Translations under genes and position numbers: made by a program
From: Eubacterium sp. OM08-24
Lineage (GTDB): Bacteria > Bacillota > Clostridia > Oscillospirales > Acutalibacteraceae
Direction: 5' to 3'
Assembly: GCF_003438075.1 (NCBI RefSeq)
Contig: NZ_QSTA01000001.1
Location: 620,001-684,000, forward strand
DNA length: 64,000 nt
Notes under the pieces: model-generated
Databases searched by the model: none
Told to the model about the DNA's origin: nothing
The model's input: the letters and a program-made list of their open reading frames with translations, nothing else
Part shown: positions 9,013-17,972 of the stretch, piece after piece
How positions within the stretch are numbered: the first letter of the stretch is position 1
Layout of the letters: every line of letters begins with the position of its first letter

Positions 9013-9048
9013 TAAATAATTATATTCAAAAGTCATTATGAACGCAAA

Positions 9049-9083
9049 AACACCTCGGCAGAAAGTCAATCTGCCGAGGTGTT
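9049..9083. terminator. Strong hairpin, probable terminator
   Basis: Near-perfect 13-bp stem AACACCTCGGCAG/CTGCCGAGGTGTT. The plus-strand tail is GTCATTTGTATT; the minus-strand tail is TTTGCGTTC. It may work in either direction. Confidence 0.7.
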
Positions 9084-9142
9084 GTCATTTGTATTCGTGT
9101 GTAAGAAGTCAGAAAAGGCTTGAATACAAGCACTTTAAAAAA

Positions 9143-9186
9143 AGTCACGAATGCATATGCAATCGTGACTTAGGTGGTGGAGATGA
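9143..9186 (+). repeat. 28-bp palindrome plus ssrA-like core (candidate attachment site)
   Basis: A palindrome at 9143-9170 (half-sites AGTCACGA and TCGTGACT around TGCATATGC) is followed after four bases by TGGTGGAGATGA (9175-9186). The same palindrome, with one base changed, and the same 4-base spacing to TGGTGGAG occur at 17933-17972. TGGTGGAGATGA is also exactly the plus-strand sequence of the ssrA 3' end at 38287-38298. The repeat and the match are seen directly; the attachment role is inferred. Confidence 0.6.
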
Positions 9187-9312
9187 TTCGGACACGGAAA
9201 AACTCACACTCTTAAAACATTTTCTTTTAAGGAATAAAAATAAGATTTCTTAGTGTATAAAGTAAATGCTTTATATAAATGCTATAAATCATACTCTATA
9301 CTACTATCCAAT

Positions 9313-9421
9313 CTCGGCAACAAAAACAATATTGCAAGACAGTTAAAACTGTAAAACACAACACTACACGCTTTATGCGTGTTGCGGTGTTTTGGCTTGC
9401 AATAAGGTTTTTGTTGCCGAG
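9313..9421. other. Large branched inverted repeat (possible structured RNA or element end)
   Basis: A 109-base structure. The outer stem is a perfect 15 bp (9313-9327 with 9407-9421), continued after a 3-by-3 internal loop by a perfect 8 bp (9331-9338 with 9396-9403). Inside are two arms: ACAGTT/AACTGT at 9339-9352, and AAAACAC/GTGTTTT (9353-9359 with 9387-9393) capped by CACGC-TTTAT-GCGTG. This makes a three-way junction. No coding gene covers it. It could be a small RNA, a miniature inverted-repeat element, or a replication or transfer site of the island. Confidence 0.75.
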
Positions 9422-9651
9422 TCGTTTTTATATTGATGTACTCTTACAATGATTTATATAAAGTACAAAGAATTTTAAAAATATATAGATTTGGTAAAAT
9501 TAAATAAATATTCCAATAGTACTGATTTACTTTAATTTAATAACAGCAAGCTTTTTCCCTATTTGGGGAATTTTACAAGGAACAAGACAAGGTCAGTATA
9601 ACTCTATACTATTCCATAGCATTATAATATAATTTGAGAGGAGATGTCGAA

Positions 9652-9951
9652 ATGCAAGGAGTGATATTTGAAATGGATGTAAGTAATATTAAGTGTGAAT
9701 ATCTAAACGGAGCATATAGTGAACTTGCTAATCTGTTAGGTATTGAAGCAGTCTTGAAAATACATTCAGCATACAGAGGTCAGCAAATCACTTTTCCTGT
9801 GCAACTATTTAGTAAAGAATTTTTAAAAAAGCAAATTGTTGATGAATACAACGGATATAATATCAAACAGCTTGCTACTAAATACGGATACAGTGAAAAA
9901 TGGGTACGACAAATTTTAAAAGAACACATTGACAAGCAAAAGTCTGATTAA
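9652..9951 (+). CDS. Mor-family transcription regulator
   Basis: 99 residues. The pattern YSELANLLGIEAVLKIHSAY, GGQQ-like RGQQITFPVQLFS and a C-terminal helix-turn-helix NIKQLATKYGYSEKWVRQIL is that of the Mor/C activator family (Mu middle-operon regulator), which is common on mobile elements. I use the ATG at 9652, seven bases after AGGAGA; in-frame TTG 9634 and ATG 9673 are less likely. As the first gene of the island it probably controls its expression. It is followed at 12 bases by a membrane protein gene. Confidence 0.88.
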   Translation: MQGVIFEMDVSNIKCEYLNGAYSELANLLGIEAVLKIHSAYRGQQITFPVQLFSKEFLKKQIVDEYNGYNIKQLATKYGYSEKWVRQILKEHIDKQKSD

Positions 9952-9963
9952 AGAGGTGATTTT

Positions 9964-10668
9964 ATGCCAGATAACACAAAAAATAAAAGTAGTATCGTTA
10001 TTTTGATTATCATAGCATTAGTAATTTTCGGTGTGCTTGGATATGGTATATATCAAAATTACCCTAAAAGCAAAAATAGTACACCAGATGAAATACATAC
10101 TACACAAATTGCAACTACTCAAGTACAAACAACTATGCAGAATACCACTGTAGTTCCGACAACAATAGTGCCGACTACTGCAGAGCCTACAAAAGTTGCT
10201 CCTACAACAATAGAAGTAACAACTGTTCAACCTACCACCAAAGCCGAAATCAATAAAGAAGATGTATATCAAGCCTATCTTGAAACAATTAATTCAAACG
10301 AAATAGAAGGCTATTACATTTATGATGTTAATCACGACGGTATATCAGAACTTATTATTAGCATTGGAGATAATTTATCAAAACTTCATTACGATTTTTA
10401 TACTTACGATGATAATAAGGGACTTTACTATGTAGGTACAATTAATAGCAGTAGAGTTTTTTATGAATCTTATGAGGGTTCTTTAAAAACATTTTGGGCA
10501 AAACAAGGCTCATATTGTTTTGCAGAAGTCGAACTTAATAATGGAAGAATTAATGAAAATATCATTATTAACGATTATACATCAGGTGCTTATCCTGATA
10601 TTGACGGTGTTAAATTAACTGAATCAAGTCCTTATGACACCAATCTTTTAGCTAATGAATTTAATTAA
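9964..10668 (+). CDS. Membrane-anchored protein with Thr/Pro-rich stalk
   Basis: 234 residues, not assigned to a known family. After a short basic start there is one transmembrane segment (about residues 11-30, VILIIIALVIFGVLGYGIY), then a Thr-rich stalk with repeated TT and PTT (about 42-95), then a globular domain of about 135 residues. That domain contains DVNHDGISELII, a calcium-loop-like motif also found in FG-GAP and dockerin-type repeats. Topology: N-in, C-out. RBS AGAGGTGATTTT before ATG 9964. Probably in one operon with the Mor gene. Confidence 0.75.
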   Translation: MPDNTKNKSSIVILIIIALVIFGVLGYGIYQNYPKSKNSTPDEIHTTQIATTQVQTTMQNTTVVPTTIVPTTAEPTKVAPTTIEVTTVQPTTKAEINKEDVYQAYLETINSNEIEGYYIYDVNHDGISELIISIGDNLSKLHYDFYTYDDNKGLYYVGTINSSRVFYESYEGSLKTFWAKQGSYCFAEVELNNGRINENIIINDYTSGAYPDIDGVKLTESSPYDTNLLANEFN

Positions 10669-10685
10669 TAAAAAGGAGAATATAA

Positions 10686-11570
10686 ATGGACAAAATAAAT
10701 TCTAATACAATCATAAAAAATCTTACAGGCATATTATGCGGTACAATTATCATATCTCTGCTATTTCCTTTTGTTTCAATAGGAGCTTCAGCAAATGCAG
10801 GAGGTATGGGAGAAGCAGAAGAAAGTACTGTATTAAATGGGTTTCAAATAATTACGGATGGTGGATTCTTAGGAATACTACTTATTGTCTGCCCTATTGC
10901 TATACTTATTGCTAATTACTTACCACAACTTCAAAAATATAAAAAGATTGTATCACTTGCTTTATCTGTTGTTGGTATTGTAATGATGTTTTTAGTATCA
11001 GGTAATATATCTGCTGGTGCAAATGCAGGTGGTGAAGCAGTAGGTCAAATGACAGGAGGTTCAGTATCAGTAGAAATGAAAACCAACTATTTATTAGGTT
11101 TTTGGCTTATGCTCATATTCTTTATCGGAATAGTTATTTTATCAGCTATACAGTTTTTCAATCTCAAAGGAAATAAAGTTTTTGACGCAGTAAATAATGG
11201 CACTTCTGACGAAAATGCACCTGAAATAAATTTACAAAAGATTGCAAATATAGCTAAAAGCAAAACAAATTCATCTACAGAAAATGCAAAAAGCAGTTCA
11301 AATGATTCGCAAAGAAATACAAGTATTATTAATGAGTCTTCAACACCACAAAGTAACATTAATTACATATCAATGAATGCAACTGACAGTAATAGCTACA
11401 CATCAAGCGTATCTCAATCAAATCTTCCCATAAATCAAACAAATGCAGAAAAAGAAAATCCAGAAAAAATAATGGAATTGATTAAAAAGCTTTTTGATAT
11501 GAAAGAATCGGGAATTTTGACTGACGAAGAATTCAATATAAAAAAGCAAGAATTATTAAATAAAATGTAA
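10686..11570 (+). CDS. Polytopic membrane protein with C-terminal SHOCT domain
   Basis: 294 residues. Four hydrophobic segments are visible (about residues 10-33, 53-75, 85-108 and 137-160), followed by an Asn/Ser-rich linker of about 80 residues and a C-terminal SHOCT motif (IMELIKKLFDMKESGILTDE, then EFNIKKQELL). SHOCT is a short oligomerisation or nucleic-acid-associated motif at the ends of many bacterial membrane proteins. RBS AAAAGGAGAATATAA. Function unknown; it belongs to the island operon. Confidence 0.75.
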   Translation: MDKINSNTIIKNLTGILCGTIIISLLFPFVSIGASANAGGMGEAEESTVLNGFQIITDGGFLGILLIVCPIAILIANYLPQLQKYKKIVSLALSVVGIVMMFLVSGNISAGANAGGEAVGQMTGGSVSVEMKTNYLLGFWLMLIFFIGIVILSAIQFFNLKGNKVFDAVNNGTSDENAPEINLQKIANIAKSKTNSSTENAKSSSNDSQRNTSIINESSTPQSNINYISMNATDSNSYTSSVSQSNLPINQTNAEKENPEKIMELIKKLFDMKESGILTDEEFNIKKQELLNKM

Positions 11571-11591
11571 TATAAAATGAGGTAAGTACAT

Positions 11592-11909
11592 ATGAAAAAC
11601 GGTTTTGTCTTTATAAAATTAATGGTATTCTTTCTTATAATTGCAGGTATTAGCTTTGGACTGTATTATTTTCTTAAAATGCCAATGTTATTCTATACTT
11701 GTGATGGATGTATAATTATTGCAGCTATATTCTTTATTGCATGGTTATTCAGACTTTTCTTTAAGAAAGATATTGACCGTAGCTTAAGTAGTGTTGATAC
11801 AACAAAATGGAATTGTAACTACTGTGGAACGGAGAATCCAACAGAAGCAAGATTCTGCACAAATTGCGGCAAAGAACATTTACAAGAGGTGAATATAAAT
11901 GACAAGTAA
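11592..11909 (+). CDS. Small membrane protein with zinc ribbon
   Basis: 105 residues: two N-terminal transmembrane segments (about 7-27 and 32-54), then a cytoplasmic C-terminal zinc ribbon WNCNYCGTENPTEARFCTNC (two CxxC pairs). Such ribbons are common in stress and membrane proteins of Firmicutes. The end overlaps the next gene by 11 bases. Function unknown. Confidence 0.75.
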   Translation: MKNGFVFIKLMVFFLIIAGISFGLYYFLKMPMLFYTCDGCIIIAAIFFIAWLFRLFFKKDIDRSLSSVDTTKWNCNYCGTENPTEARFCTNCGKEHLQEVNINDK

Positions 11910-12090
11910 GGTATCACGCAATGCCAAACAATGTGTTACCTGTGAATATTGGAGAGGTCGCAGTGTTGAAGTTGATACACCTAATTTCATAATATGTGAC
12001 CCAAAAGAGCGTGCTAAATGCAATCAAACTGGCTTTATTAAAGCTGTTTGGCAATCTTGCAGTAAACATCAGAAAAGGCATAATCTTTAA
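11899..12090 (+). CDS. Small Cys-rich protein
   Basis: 63 residues with CVTCEYWRG near the start and two later cysteines (AKCNQTG and SCSKHQ), a likely metal-binding knuckle. The ATG at 11899 has GAGGTGAATATAA upstream, inside the preceding gene. The pattern resembles small Cys-rich proteins on phages and conjugative elements, but I cannot assign a family. Confidence 0.65.
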   Translation: MTSKVSRNAKQCVTCEYWRGRSVEVDTPNFIICDPKERAKCNQTGFIKAVWQSCSKHQKRHNL

Positions 12091-12108
12091 TTTAATAGTT
12101 TTTTATGT

Positions 12109-12130
12109 ACTCGCCAATTTATTGGTGGGT
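12109..12130 (+). terminator. Possible terminator or attenuator hairpin in the island operon
   Basis: Nine-bp stem (ACTCGCCAA with TTGGTGGGT, two wobbles) with a TTTA loop, followed by GCATTTTTATAT. It lies between the Cys-rich gene and the tiny genes. Confidence 0.45.
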
Positions 12131-12166
12131 GCATTTTTATATAAAAAACAAGAAAGGAGCAGAACA

Positions 12167-12250
12167 ATGGAAGCATTATGGTTTGTACTTGGATTTGCTG
12201 TGACAACAACAGTTGTACTTGCAACAGAAAAACTCATCATCAAAAATTAA
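12167..12250 (+). CDS. 27-residue membrane peptide
   Basis: MEALWFVLGFAVTTTVVLAT then EKLIIKN: one transmembrane helix with a short basic tail. The AAAGGAGC site six bases before the ATG supports translation. It resembles tiny membrane peptides of phage and conjugative elements. Function unknown. Confidence 0.6.
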   Translation: MEALWFVLGFAVTTTVVLATEKLIIKN

Positions 12251-12265
12251 TTTGGAGGAAAAAAT

Positions 12266-12382
12266 ATGTTTGGACTTATTATGGCACTTACAACAAAAGT
12301 AGCGGTAGAAATGTTTGCAACAGGTGCAGGAACTGCTATTACACTTCTCTGCACAGGAACAAAGCTGAGTAAAAGAAAATGA
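12266..12382 (+). CDS. 38-residue hydrophobic peptide
   Basis: MFGLIMALTTKVAVEMFATG continues with a small-residue helix and the basic end TKLSKRK. A strong TTTGGAGG site precedes the ATG, and the stop overlaps the next start as ATGA (12379-12382), which argues that it is translated. Function unknown; with the 27-residue peptide it forms a pair of tiny membrane genes. Confidence 0.6.
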   Translation: MFGLIMALTTKVAVEMFATGAGTAITLLCTGTKLSKRK

Positions 12383-12726
12383 TTGAAATATTAACACCTG
12401 ATGATGTATCAAAAATCAAGGACTGTTACATTGCAGAATATATTAAAAATCTTCTCACAAATCTTCTGATACAAACCTCTGACTGTTCGCTTGAAACGGT
12501 CGGAGGTATTTTTTATGTTGAAAATGAAAAAGACTTTGACGATTACAAAAGTTTTGGTTTATCCTCAAAAATAACAGAAAGCAGATTTGAATGGATTGAC
12601 TTGATAGGCAATGATTTTCTTGACGGATGTATTGTTCTTGACAATGACAGGGCAATAAACATTGTCGGCAAAGCTGACTATTTCAGAAAAGGAGTATTGA
12701 ACAATGAGTATGGCGAACACAATTGA
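12379..12726 (+). CDS. Hypothetical protein
   Basis: 115 residues, acidic, no membrane segment. It begins MIEILTPDDVSKIKDCYIAE and contains the YVENEKDFDDYKSFG stretch. It starts inside the stop codon of the preceding peptide gene and its end overlaps the start of the DUF1643 gene (12704). I do not recognise the family. Confidence 0.6.
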   Translation: MIEILTPDDVSKIKDCYIAEYIKNLLTNLLIQTSDCSLETVGGIFYVENEKDFDDYKSFGLSSKITESRFEWIDLIGNDFLDGCIVLDNDRAINIVGKADYFRKGVLNNEYGEHN

Positions 12727-13209
12727 AACAAACAGCACAGTAAAAACAACAGCGGTCTTTTCCAAAAACAGAAAAGACCGCTATTTATTGAAAGCAGAAT
12801 GGGACAGCAATAAAAAGTCGTTTGCAATAATAATGACATTTCCCTCATCAGCAGATGAATTGACTTTAAACCAAACAACAATGCTTGTTAGTAACGAAGC
12901 AATAAAGAATGATTTTGGTTCAGTTTCAATAGTTAATGTATTTTCAAGTATTAATAATGAAGCACCAAAGATTGACAAGACAAACACTTCTATTGTGATG
13001 AGAGAGTGCGAAAATGCCGATACAATAATTGTGGCATACGGCAGAAATACAAGTCACGAAGAAGAAAAAAGAACTTTTTGAGTGCATTGAATGAACATTA
13101 CAAAGACAAACTCTATACAATCATTGACTCAAAAGGACTGATGTTCTCACACCCTCTTTCCCCTTTGGCACATCGTTGGAATATTCAGAAATTGGAGTGG
13201 AAAAGATGA
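12704..13209 (+). pseudogene. DUF1643 family protein, frameshifted
   Basis: Read through one frameshift this is a 168-residue DUF1643 protein. The first part (RYLLKAEWDSNKKSFAIIMT, then FPSSADELTLNQTTMLV and VSIVNVFSS) carries the family core; the second part (NFLSALNEHYKDK to PLSPLAHRWNIQKLEWKR) carries the family C-terminus. The frame breaks in the A6 run at 13065-13070, and one extra A would restore it. DUF1643 proteins are small, uncharacterised and common on mobile elements. This may be a real mutation, a sequencing error, or slippage on the A run. RBS AAAAGGAG upstream of ATG 12704. Confidence 0.75.
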
Positions 13210-13426
13210 TTGCTTTGCCTTGAGATTTTCTCTTTGTGTGCAAGTATGCATTGCTTGAAAAAACGGGATTTCGGAGAAGAAGATTTTTGAGGAGGTTTTT
13301 CAAAGCGAAAAATCTTCCGAAATTTTCTCTCCTTTTTCGGTTCGTTCCGAAAACATCTTTTTTCTTCCTGGGAATTTTGATTGGCAAAATGTCCGTCGAT
13401 TTGCACAAAACCTATTTTTTATTTTT

Positions 13427-15286
13427 TTGTCAAAAACAGCCTCTGTCAGGATTTTTCAGAAAATTATCAGTATAACAAAATCACATTACATTGTCGATAA
13501 GGAAAATAACTTCATCGGTGTTGTTAAGAAGAATAAATATTCTTACGAAATCCGATACATAATGACCTATTGCAAGATATTGCGAAAAATTATTGATATA
13601 GGTACAAAACAAATAAAGATTGAATATGAATACCACAACGGTATTGAAATTGATACTGTAAAACTTGACGGTGAATCTCTGTCAAAGTTTGGTTTAAAAA
13701 CACTCTTTTCATATGGTGTTAGATTCAATGAAACCGATATTGATGAAGTAAACAAGTATCTTATGAATACCGATATGAAAGCTGAAATTGTATATGGCTA
13801 CTCTAAGCTTGGCTGGGATAAAATTGACAATAATCTTGTATTCAGATATAACCATCTAATTGCCAATGAACAACTAAGTAAAGAATACATATACAACGGC
13901 AGTCTTTGTCTGAACCATAAAGGTACATTAGACGAGTGGTGCAATATGATTCAAAATGAAGTATGCGGAAATATTCCAATGACCTATCTTTTAATGGCTT
14001 CTTTCTCTTCCCCATTGCTTTCAATGTTGAATTATACACACGATTTTGGTTCTGTACTATTCTGTCTTTGCAACAGTTCAAGCAAAGGAAAAAGTACAAC
14101 CGCAATGCTTTGTGCAAGTATTTATTCTTCCCCTGTGCTGAATAAAGGTGTGGCAATAAGCTTTAACGTAACAGAAAATGCACTGCAAGAGTTTTTAAGT
14201 CAAATAAATGGTCTTAGTGTAGTATTTGATGAACTCGGTGCTTCTACAATATCTAACCTTGAAAGAGTTTTATATAGCTTTTGTTTAGTCAGAAGTAAGC
14301 TAAGACTAAACGGTGATGCTTCACTTCAAGATGTCAAAGAATTTTCTTCTGTGATATTCACTACATCAGAAATAAGCTTTATAAGCGAGAAATCTATGGA
14401 CGGAATAAAAACCGTGTATTTCAGATTGAAGATACTCTTACAAAAAATGCTCAAAATTCAGACAATATTAAGAATGTTGTAATGCAAAACTATGGTGCTG
14501 CAGGTAATGAGTATTTACAAATGCTTGTTAACAAAGGTCAAGAAATAATCGAAGCCGACTATCAGAAATATAAAGATATGCTCATAAAGAACAGCAAAGA
14601 ACTTGATGAGAAATTACAAGTCAAAGGCTCAAATATTTTGACCGATAGTACTTTAGCTGCTTATGAACAAAAGAAAAGATTGACAGACAGAATATGCAAA
14701 AGAATTATTCAATTTTAATATTGAAATATCTGATATGATAAATTATTCCTTGAATCTGACAAATGCAATAGAATCTGCTCAAACACCAGAAGATGAGTTA
14801 TTGACAATAGTTCACGAAGATTTTGTAAAGAATATCAGAAAATACAAAATGAATTATCCGTTTGCTTTAAAAGTATTTGGTAAAAGAAAAGCGGAAGCGA
14901 TTGACTATGACTTGCTCAATAGTGGTTATGTCGGACTGGTAAGACTTAGTGCAAGCGACAATCACTATGAAATATGCGTAGCTAAAAACTACTTTGAGCA
15001 AATGATGAAGAATAACGGAATAGTTGATTTCCGCAAAAGACTTAAAAATCTGAGAGCAACAGGTGTACTCATTGCAGAAAAAGACAGACTTGTCGCAAGA
15101 GAGAAAATCATAGAAATCATTGACCTGAAAGTATATATTTTCAAATTTCAGTTTAATGACAAGATGATGTCACTTCACAATGCTTATGAAGAAATGTACT
15201 TTGACAAAATAGAAAACTCCGATAATAAAGACTTTCTGTCAGATGATGAAGTACAAAATATAGAAGAATGTCTTGGAGGTGAATGA
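13427..15286 (+). pseudogene. DUF927-type ATPase of mobile elements, two frameshifts
   Basis: Three consecutive open pieces (13427-14482, 14482-14718, 14735-15286) form one protein of about 615 residues. It has a P-loop SSSKGKSTTA (near residue 220) and Walker B-like SVVFDELGA, as in DUF927 superfamily 3-like helicase ATPases that work with mobile-element primases. Adding one A in the run 14407-14411 joins the first break (GIKNRVFQIEDT). Removing one A in 14698-14701 joins the second (CKELFNFNIEISD). The start is uncertain: TTG at 13427 or upstream sequence lost; 13210-13426 has only T-rich sequence with two hairpins. Confidence 0.75.
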
Positions 15287-15288
15287 TT

Positions 15289-15627
15289 ATGCCAACTTTT
15301 GATTTTATACCAAAGAAAAAATATGAATATATTGATGACGGTACCTACACAGGTATTCTTGACGATATATATTTCAGTCCCGATTGCCGTAACTGCTGGT
15401 TCACAATAAAGGTAGATTCAATAGAAAACGGCTATTTTAACTGTATGTTCTCTAATATGGATATAGTTTTAAATAACTTCTGTTGTGAGTATGTAGATGA
15501 TAATAACTGTTTTTGCAGTGATAATGTACTCGGCAAAAAAATTGAATTTTCTGTAAGTCAAAGAAAATACGGCAACAAATCTTTTTCAAAAATAACAGCA
15601 ATAAAAGTTATTTCCGATAAAGAATAA
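15289..15627 (+). CDS. Hypothetical protein, possible OB-fold
   Basis: 112 residues. The ATG at 15289 lies nine bases after GGAGG; an in-frame ATG at 15283 is too close to that site. The pattern (GTYTGILDDIYFSPDCRNCW, later FSVSQRKYGNKSFSKITAIK) suggests an all-beta nucleic-acid-binding fold like phage single-strand-binding partners. That is only a guess from strand alternation and its place after the DUF927 ATPase. Confidence 0.6.
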   Translation: MPTFDFIPKKKYEYIDDGTYTGILDDIYFSPDCRNCWFTIKVDSIENGYFNCMFSNMDIVLNNFCCEYVDDNNCFCSDNVLGKKIEFSVSQRKYGNKSFSKITAIKVISDKE

Positions 15628-15818
15628 TATTTTAAAAAATTAAATAAAAAATCCCTGCTTGCAGTATTATCTGCAAAAAATAATCATCAGATTTTATTAG
15701 ATAAATGGTTATTAGTGGTTTGGCATAAGAGTTGTGTAATCTGGGATACACAAGCCAAGCATATAGAGTTTTACTCTATTTTAATCTCTTGATATACATA
15801 ATATTAGGAGGTTTTAAT

Positions 15819-15980
15819 ATGAAAGAATCATTAGTGTGTTGCAGTATACCCCGCAATCTTCTGCTTAAACAGGATTACGACAAGAGTATAGATAAAGCTG
15901 AACATACAGACAACCGCATTTCTTCGGATTTCTATAATGTAATAATAGATGTCCTCATCGAAATGCTTAATATAGATTAA
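15819..15980 (+). CDS. Small hypothetical protein
   Basis: 53 residues, MKESLVCCSIPRNLLLKQDY followed by an acidic helical C-terminus ending VLIEMLNID. Strong TAGGAGG six bases before the ATG. It precedes the recombinase by about 110 bases. Small proteins at this place may be recombinase directionality factors, but it shows no clear helix-turn-helix. Confidence 0.55.
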   Translation: MKESLVCCSIPRNLLLKQDYDKSIDKAEHTDNRISSDFYNVIIDVLIEMLNID

Positions 15981-16090
15981 AATATAAACTTTGAAAATCA
16001 TCTGTGCAGTTGCTTTTCAGTGACTGCACTTTATTAAATTATAAATACATATTATTAAAATGAAGAATTATTCTTATAGGAGTGGTATAT

Positions 16091-17731
16091 ATGGAAGAAA
16101 CAATAAAAGCAGTCGGATATGCACGATTTTCTTCTTCAATGCAACGAGAAGAATCTATAACAGCTCAAAAAAGATATATGATGATGTATGCCAAAAGAAA
16201 CAATATGGAAGTCATTGATTGGTATTGTGATGAAGCAAAATCAGCAAAAACAGTCAACAGACCTGCATTTCAGAAAATGATAAATGACGCAAAGAACAAC
16301 CCTGAATTTAAGGCGGTATTGGTACATAAAACAGACAGATTTTCAAGAAATTTGAGTGACAGTATTCAATATAAAAAAATTCTTGAAGAATACGGTGTGC
16401 AAGTCATATTTGTTAATGAGCGTTTTGAAGATAATCCCGAAAGTCATTTATTGTATCATATAATGGGTTCGGTCAATCAGTTCTACAATGAAAATCTTGC
16501 GAGAGAAGTAATGAAAGGACTGAAAGAAAATGCTTATCAATGCAAATTTACTGGTGGCAGACCACCTTTAGGATATGATGTTGACAAAGACCTTAAGCTT
16601 GTCATAAATGAAAAGGAAGCCGAAGCAGTTCGATTGATATTTGAAATGTCTGCCGAAGGATACGGCTATGGAGAAACAATAGACAAGCTGAATATTCTCG
16701 GATACAAAACTAAAAAAGGATTGCCTTTTGTCAAAAACAGTCTGTATGAAATACTGAGAAATGAAAAATACAAAGGTACATACATCTTCAACCGCAGTTG
16801 TTCAGCAAACAGCCTGAATAAAAGGAACAATCACAGAAGAAAGCCTGAAGAAGAAATAATAAGGATTGAAAACGGCTGTCCTGCAATAGTTTCATCTGGC
16901 TTATGGCACAGAGCAAATGCAGTTAAAAAAGCAACTCGAAGCAGTTATACAAATGCCAAAAATACATATCTGCTAACAGGTCTTATACATTGCGGAGAAT
17001 GTGGAGGTAAATTTCACGGAAATGTTCGCTACAACAAAAACAACACAAATCTGGTATATAGATGTAGTTCCAAGAAGAATAAAAGAAAATGCGAATCAAA
17101 AGAAATAAGGTTCGAATATCTTGACAGCTTTGTTATTGATAAGTTTGTTGAATTCTTCTTTAATGATGATAATATAAAAGTAATAACAAAGCAACTCAAT
17201 GAGCAATACAACAAATCCTGTATATCGGATTTGGAATACAACGAAGCAAAATCAACCTTAAAAATTCTTGAAAAGAGCAGGAATAATCTTGTTGAAGCAA
17301 TAGCAAAAACAGGTATAAATGACATAATGTCCGACAAAATCAAGGAATATGAAGAACAAATCAAAAAGACTTCCGAGTTCATTCATAAGTATGAAAAGCA
17401 AAAAATTGACAGAGTAATAACGGAAGATGAAGTCAGAGAACAAATAAATCATTTAAAGGATTACTTTTACAACCCTAAGAATATAATAAGAACAAAATTT
17501 GTTCTTTCGCAATATATAGACAGAATTGACATTTCAAATGAAAATGTGCAGGTTCATTTTAAAGTATCAATGTCCCCATCAGGTAATACTGATGGGGATT
17601 ATTTTTTTGTTCATACTGAAACTATAAAGAGAAAATATCTTTTTGATTATGTCTGCGAAAAGGTCGATTTTGAGCAATGGAACATAGAAAAACTGAATAA
17701 GTCCGAAACGGAACATAGAAAAGGAGCATAG
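16091..17731 (+). CDS. Large serine recombinase (integrase)
   Basis: 546 residues. The N-terminal resolvase domain (GYARFSSSMQREESITAQKR) carries the catalytic serine in the RFSS motif. The recombinase domain begins near GGRPPLGYDVDKDLKLVI, and the zinc ribbon is LIHCGECGGKFHGN...YRCSSKKNKRKCES (residues about 300-340), followed by a coiled coil. Such enzymes integrate and excise elements at short core sites. ATG 16091 follows TAGGAGTGGTATAT; the GTG at 16082 is inside that site. It is apparently intact and is the likely integrase of the 9.2-17.9 kb island. Confidence 0.93.
   Translation: MEETIKAVGYARFSSSMQREESITAQKRYMMMYAKRNNMEVIDWYCDEAKSAKTVNRPAFQKMINDAKNNPEFKAVLVHKTDRFSRNLSDSIQYKKILEEYGVQVIFVNERFEDNPESHLLYHIMGSVNQFYNENLAREVMKGLKENAYQCKFTGGRPPLGYDVDKDLKLVINEKEAEAVRLIFEMSAEGYGYGETIDKLNILGYKTKKGLPFVKNSLYEILRNEKYKGTYIFNRSCSANSLNKRNNHRRKPEEEIIRIENGCPAIVSSGLWHRANAVKKATRSSYTNAKNTYLLTGLIHCGECGGKFHGNVRYNKNNTNLVYRCSSKKNKRKCESKEIRFEYLDSFVIDKFVEFFFNDDNIKVITKQLNEQYNKSCISDLEYNEAKSTLKILEKSRNNLVEAIAKTGINDIMSDKIKEYEEQIKKTSEFIHKYEKQKIDRVITEDEVREQINHLKDYFYNPKNIIRTKFVLSQYIDRIDISNENVQVHFKVSMSPSGNTDGDYFFVHTETIKRKYLFDYVCEKVDFEQWNIEKLNKSETEHRKGA
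17573..17598 (+). terminator. Perfect terminator-like hairpin inside the recombinase gene
   Basis: Ten-bp perfect stem TCCCCATCAG/CTGATGGGGA, loop GTAATA, followed by TTATTTTTTTG. It lies about 130 bases before the recombinase stop, so it would cut the message inside the gene. Confidence 0.75.
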
Positions 17732-17932
17732 AAAAAAGGGACTTATTTGGTGGCGACTGACCGTATACATACTCACAATACTAAAAATGCGATTGGAATG
17801 GGAAATTTTTATATGTGGTGAGTTATTCTGTGTACGGTTGCATAATTTATATTGTGTTGTTTTATACTTCATAAATGATTCTTGTTTTGCCTTAAAAACT
17901 GCATAAATATTGGAATAATCATATAATAAAAA

Positions 17933-17972
17933 AGTCACGACTGCATATGCAATCGTGACTATAATGGTGGAG
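17933..17972 (+). repeat. Second copy of 28-bp palindrome plus TGGTGGAG core
   Basis: Palindrome 17933-17960, 27 of 28 bases identical to 9143-9170, then four bases and TGGTGGAG at 17965-17972. The interval 17732-17932 holds no gene I can support, only a further TGGTGG at 17748. This site would be the junction between the AT-rich island and the next, GC-richer element. Confidence 0.6.

Noticed and set aside
13065..13075. Programmed -1 frameshift at the A6-G run in the DUF1643 gene
   Set aside because: The zero-frame codons are AAA AGA, not AAA AAG, so the classical slippery heptamer is out of phase; error or mutation is simpler.
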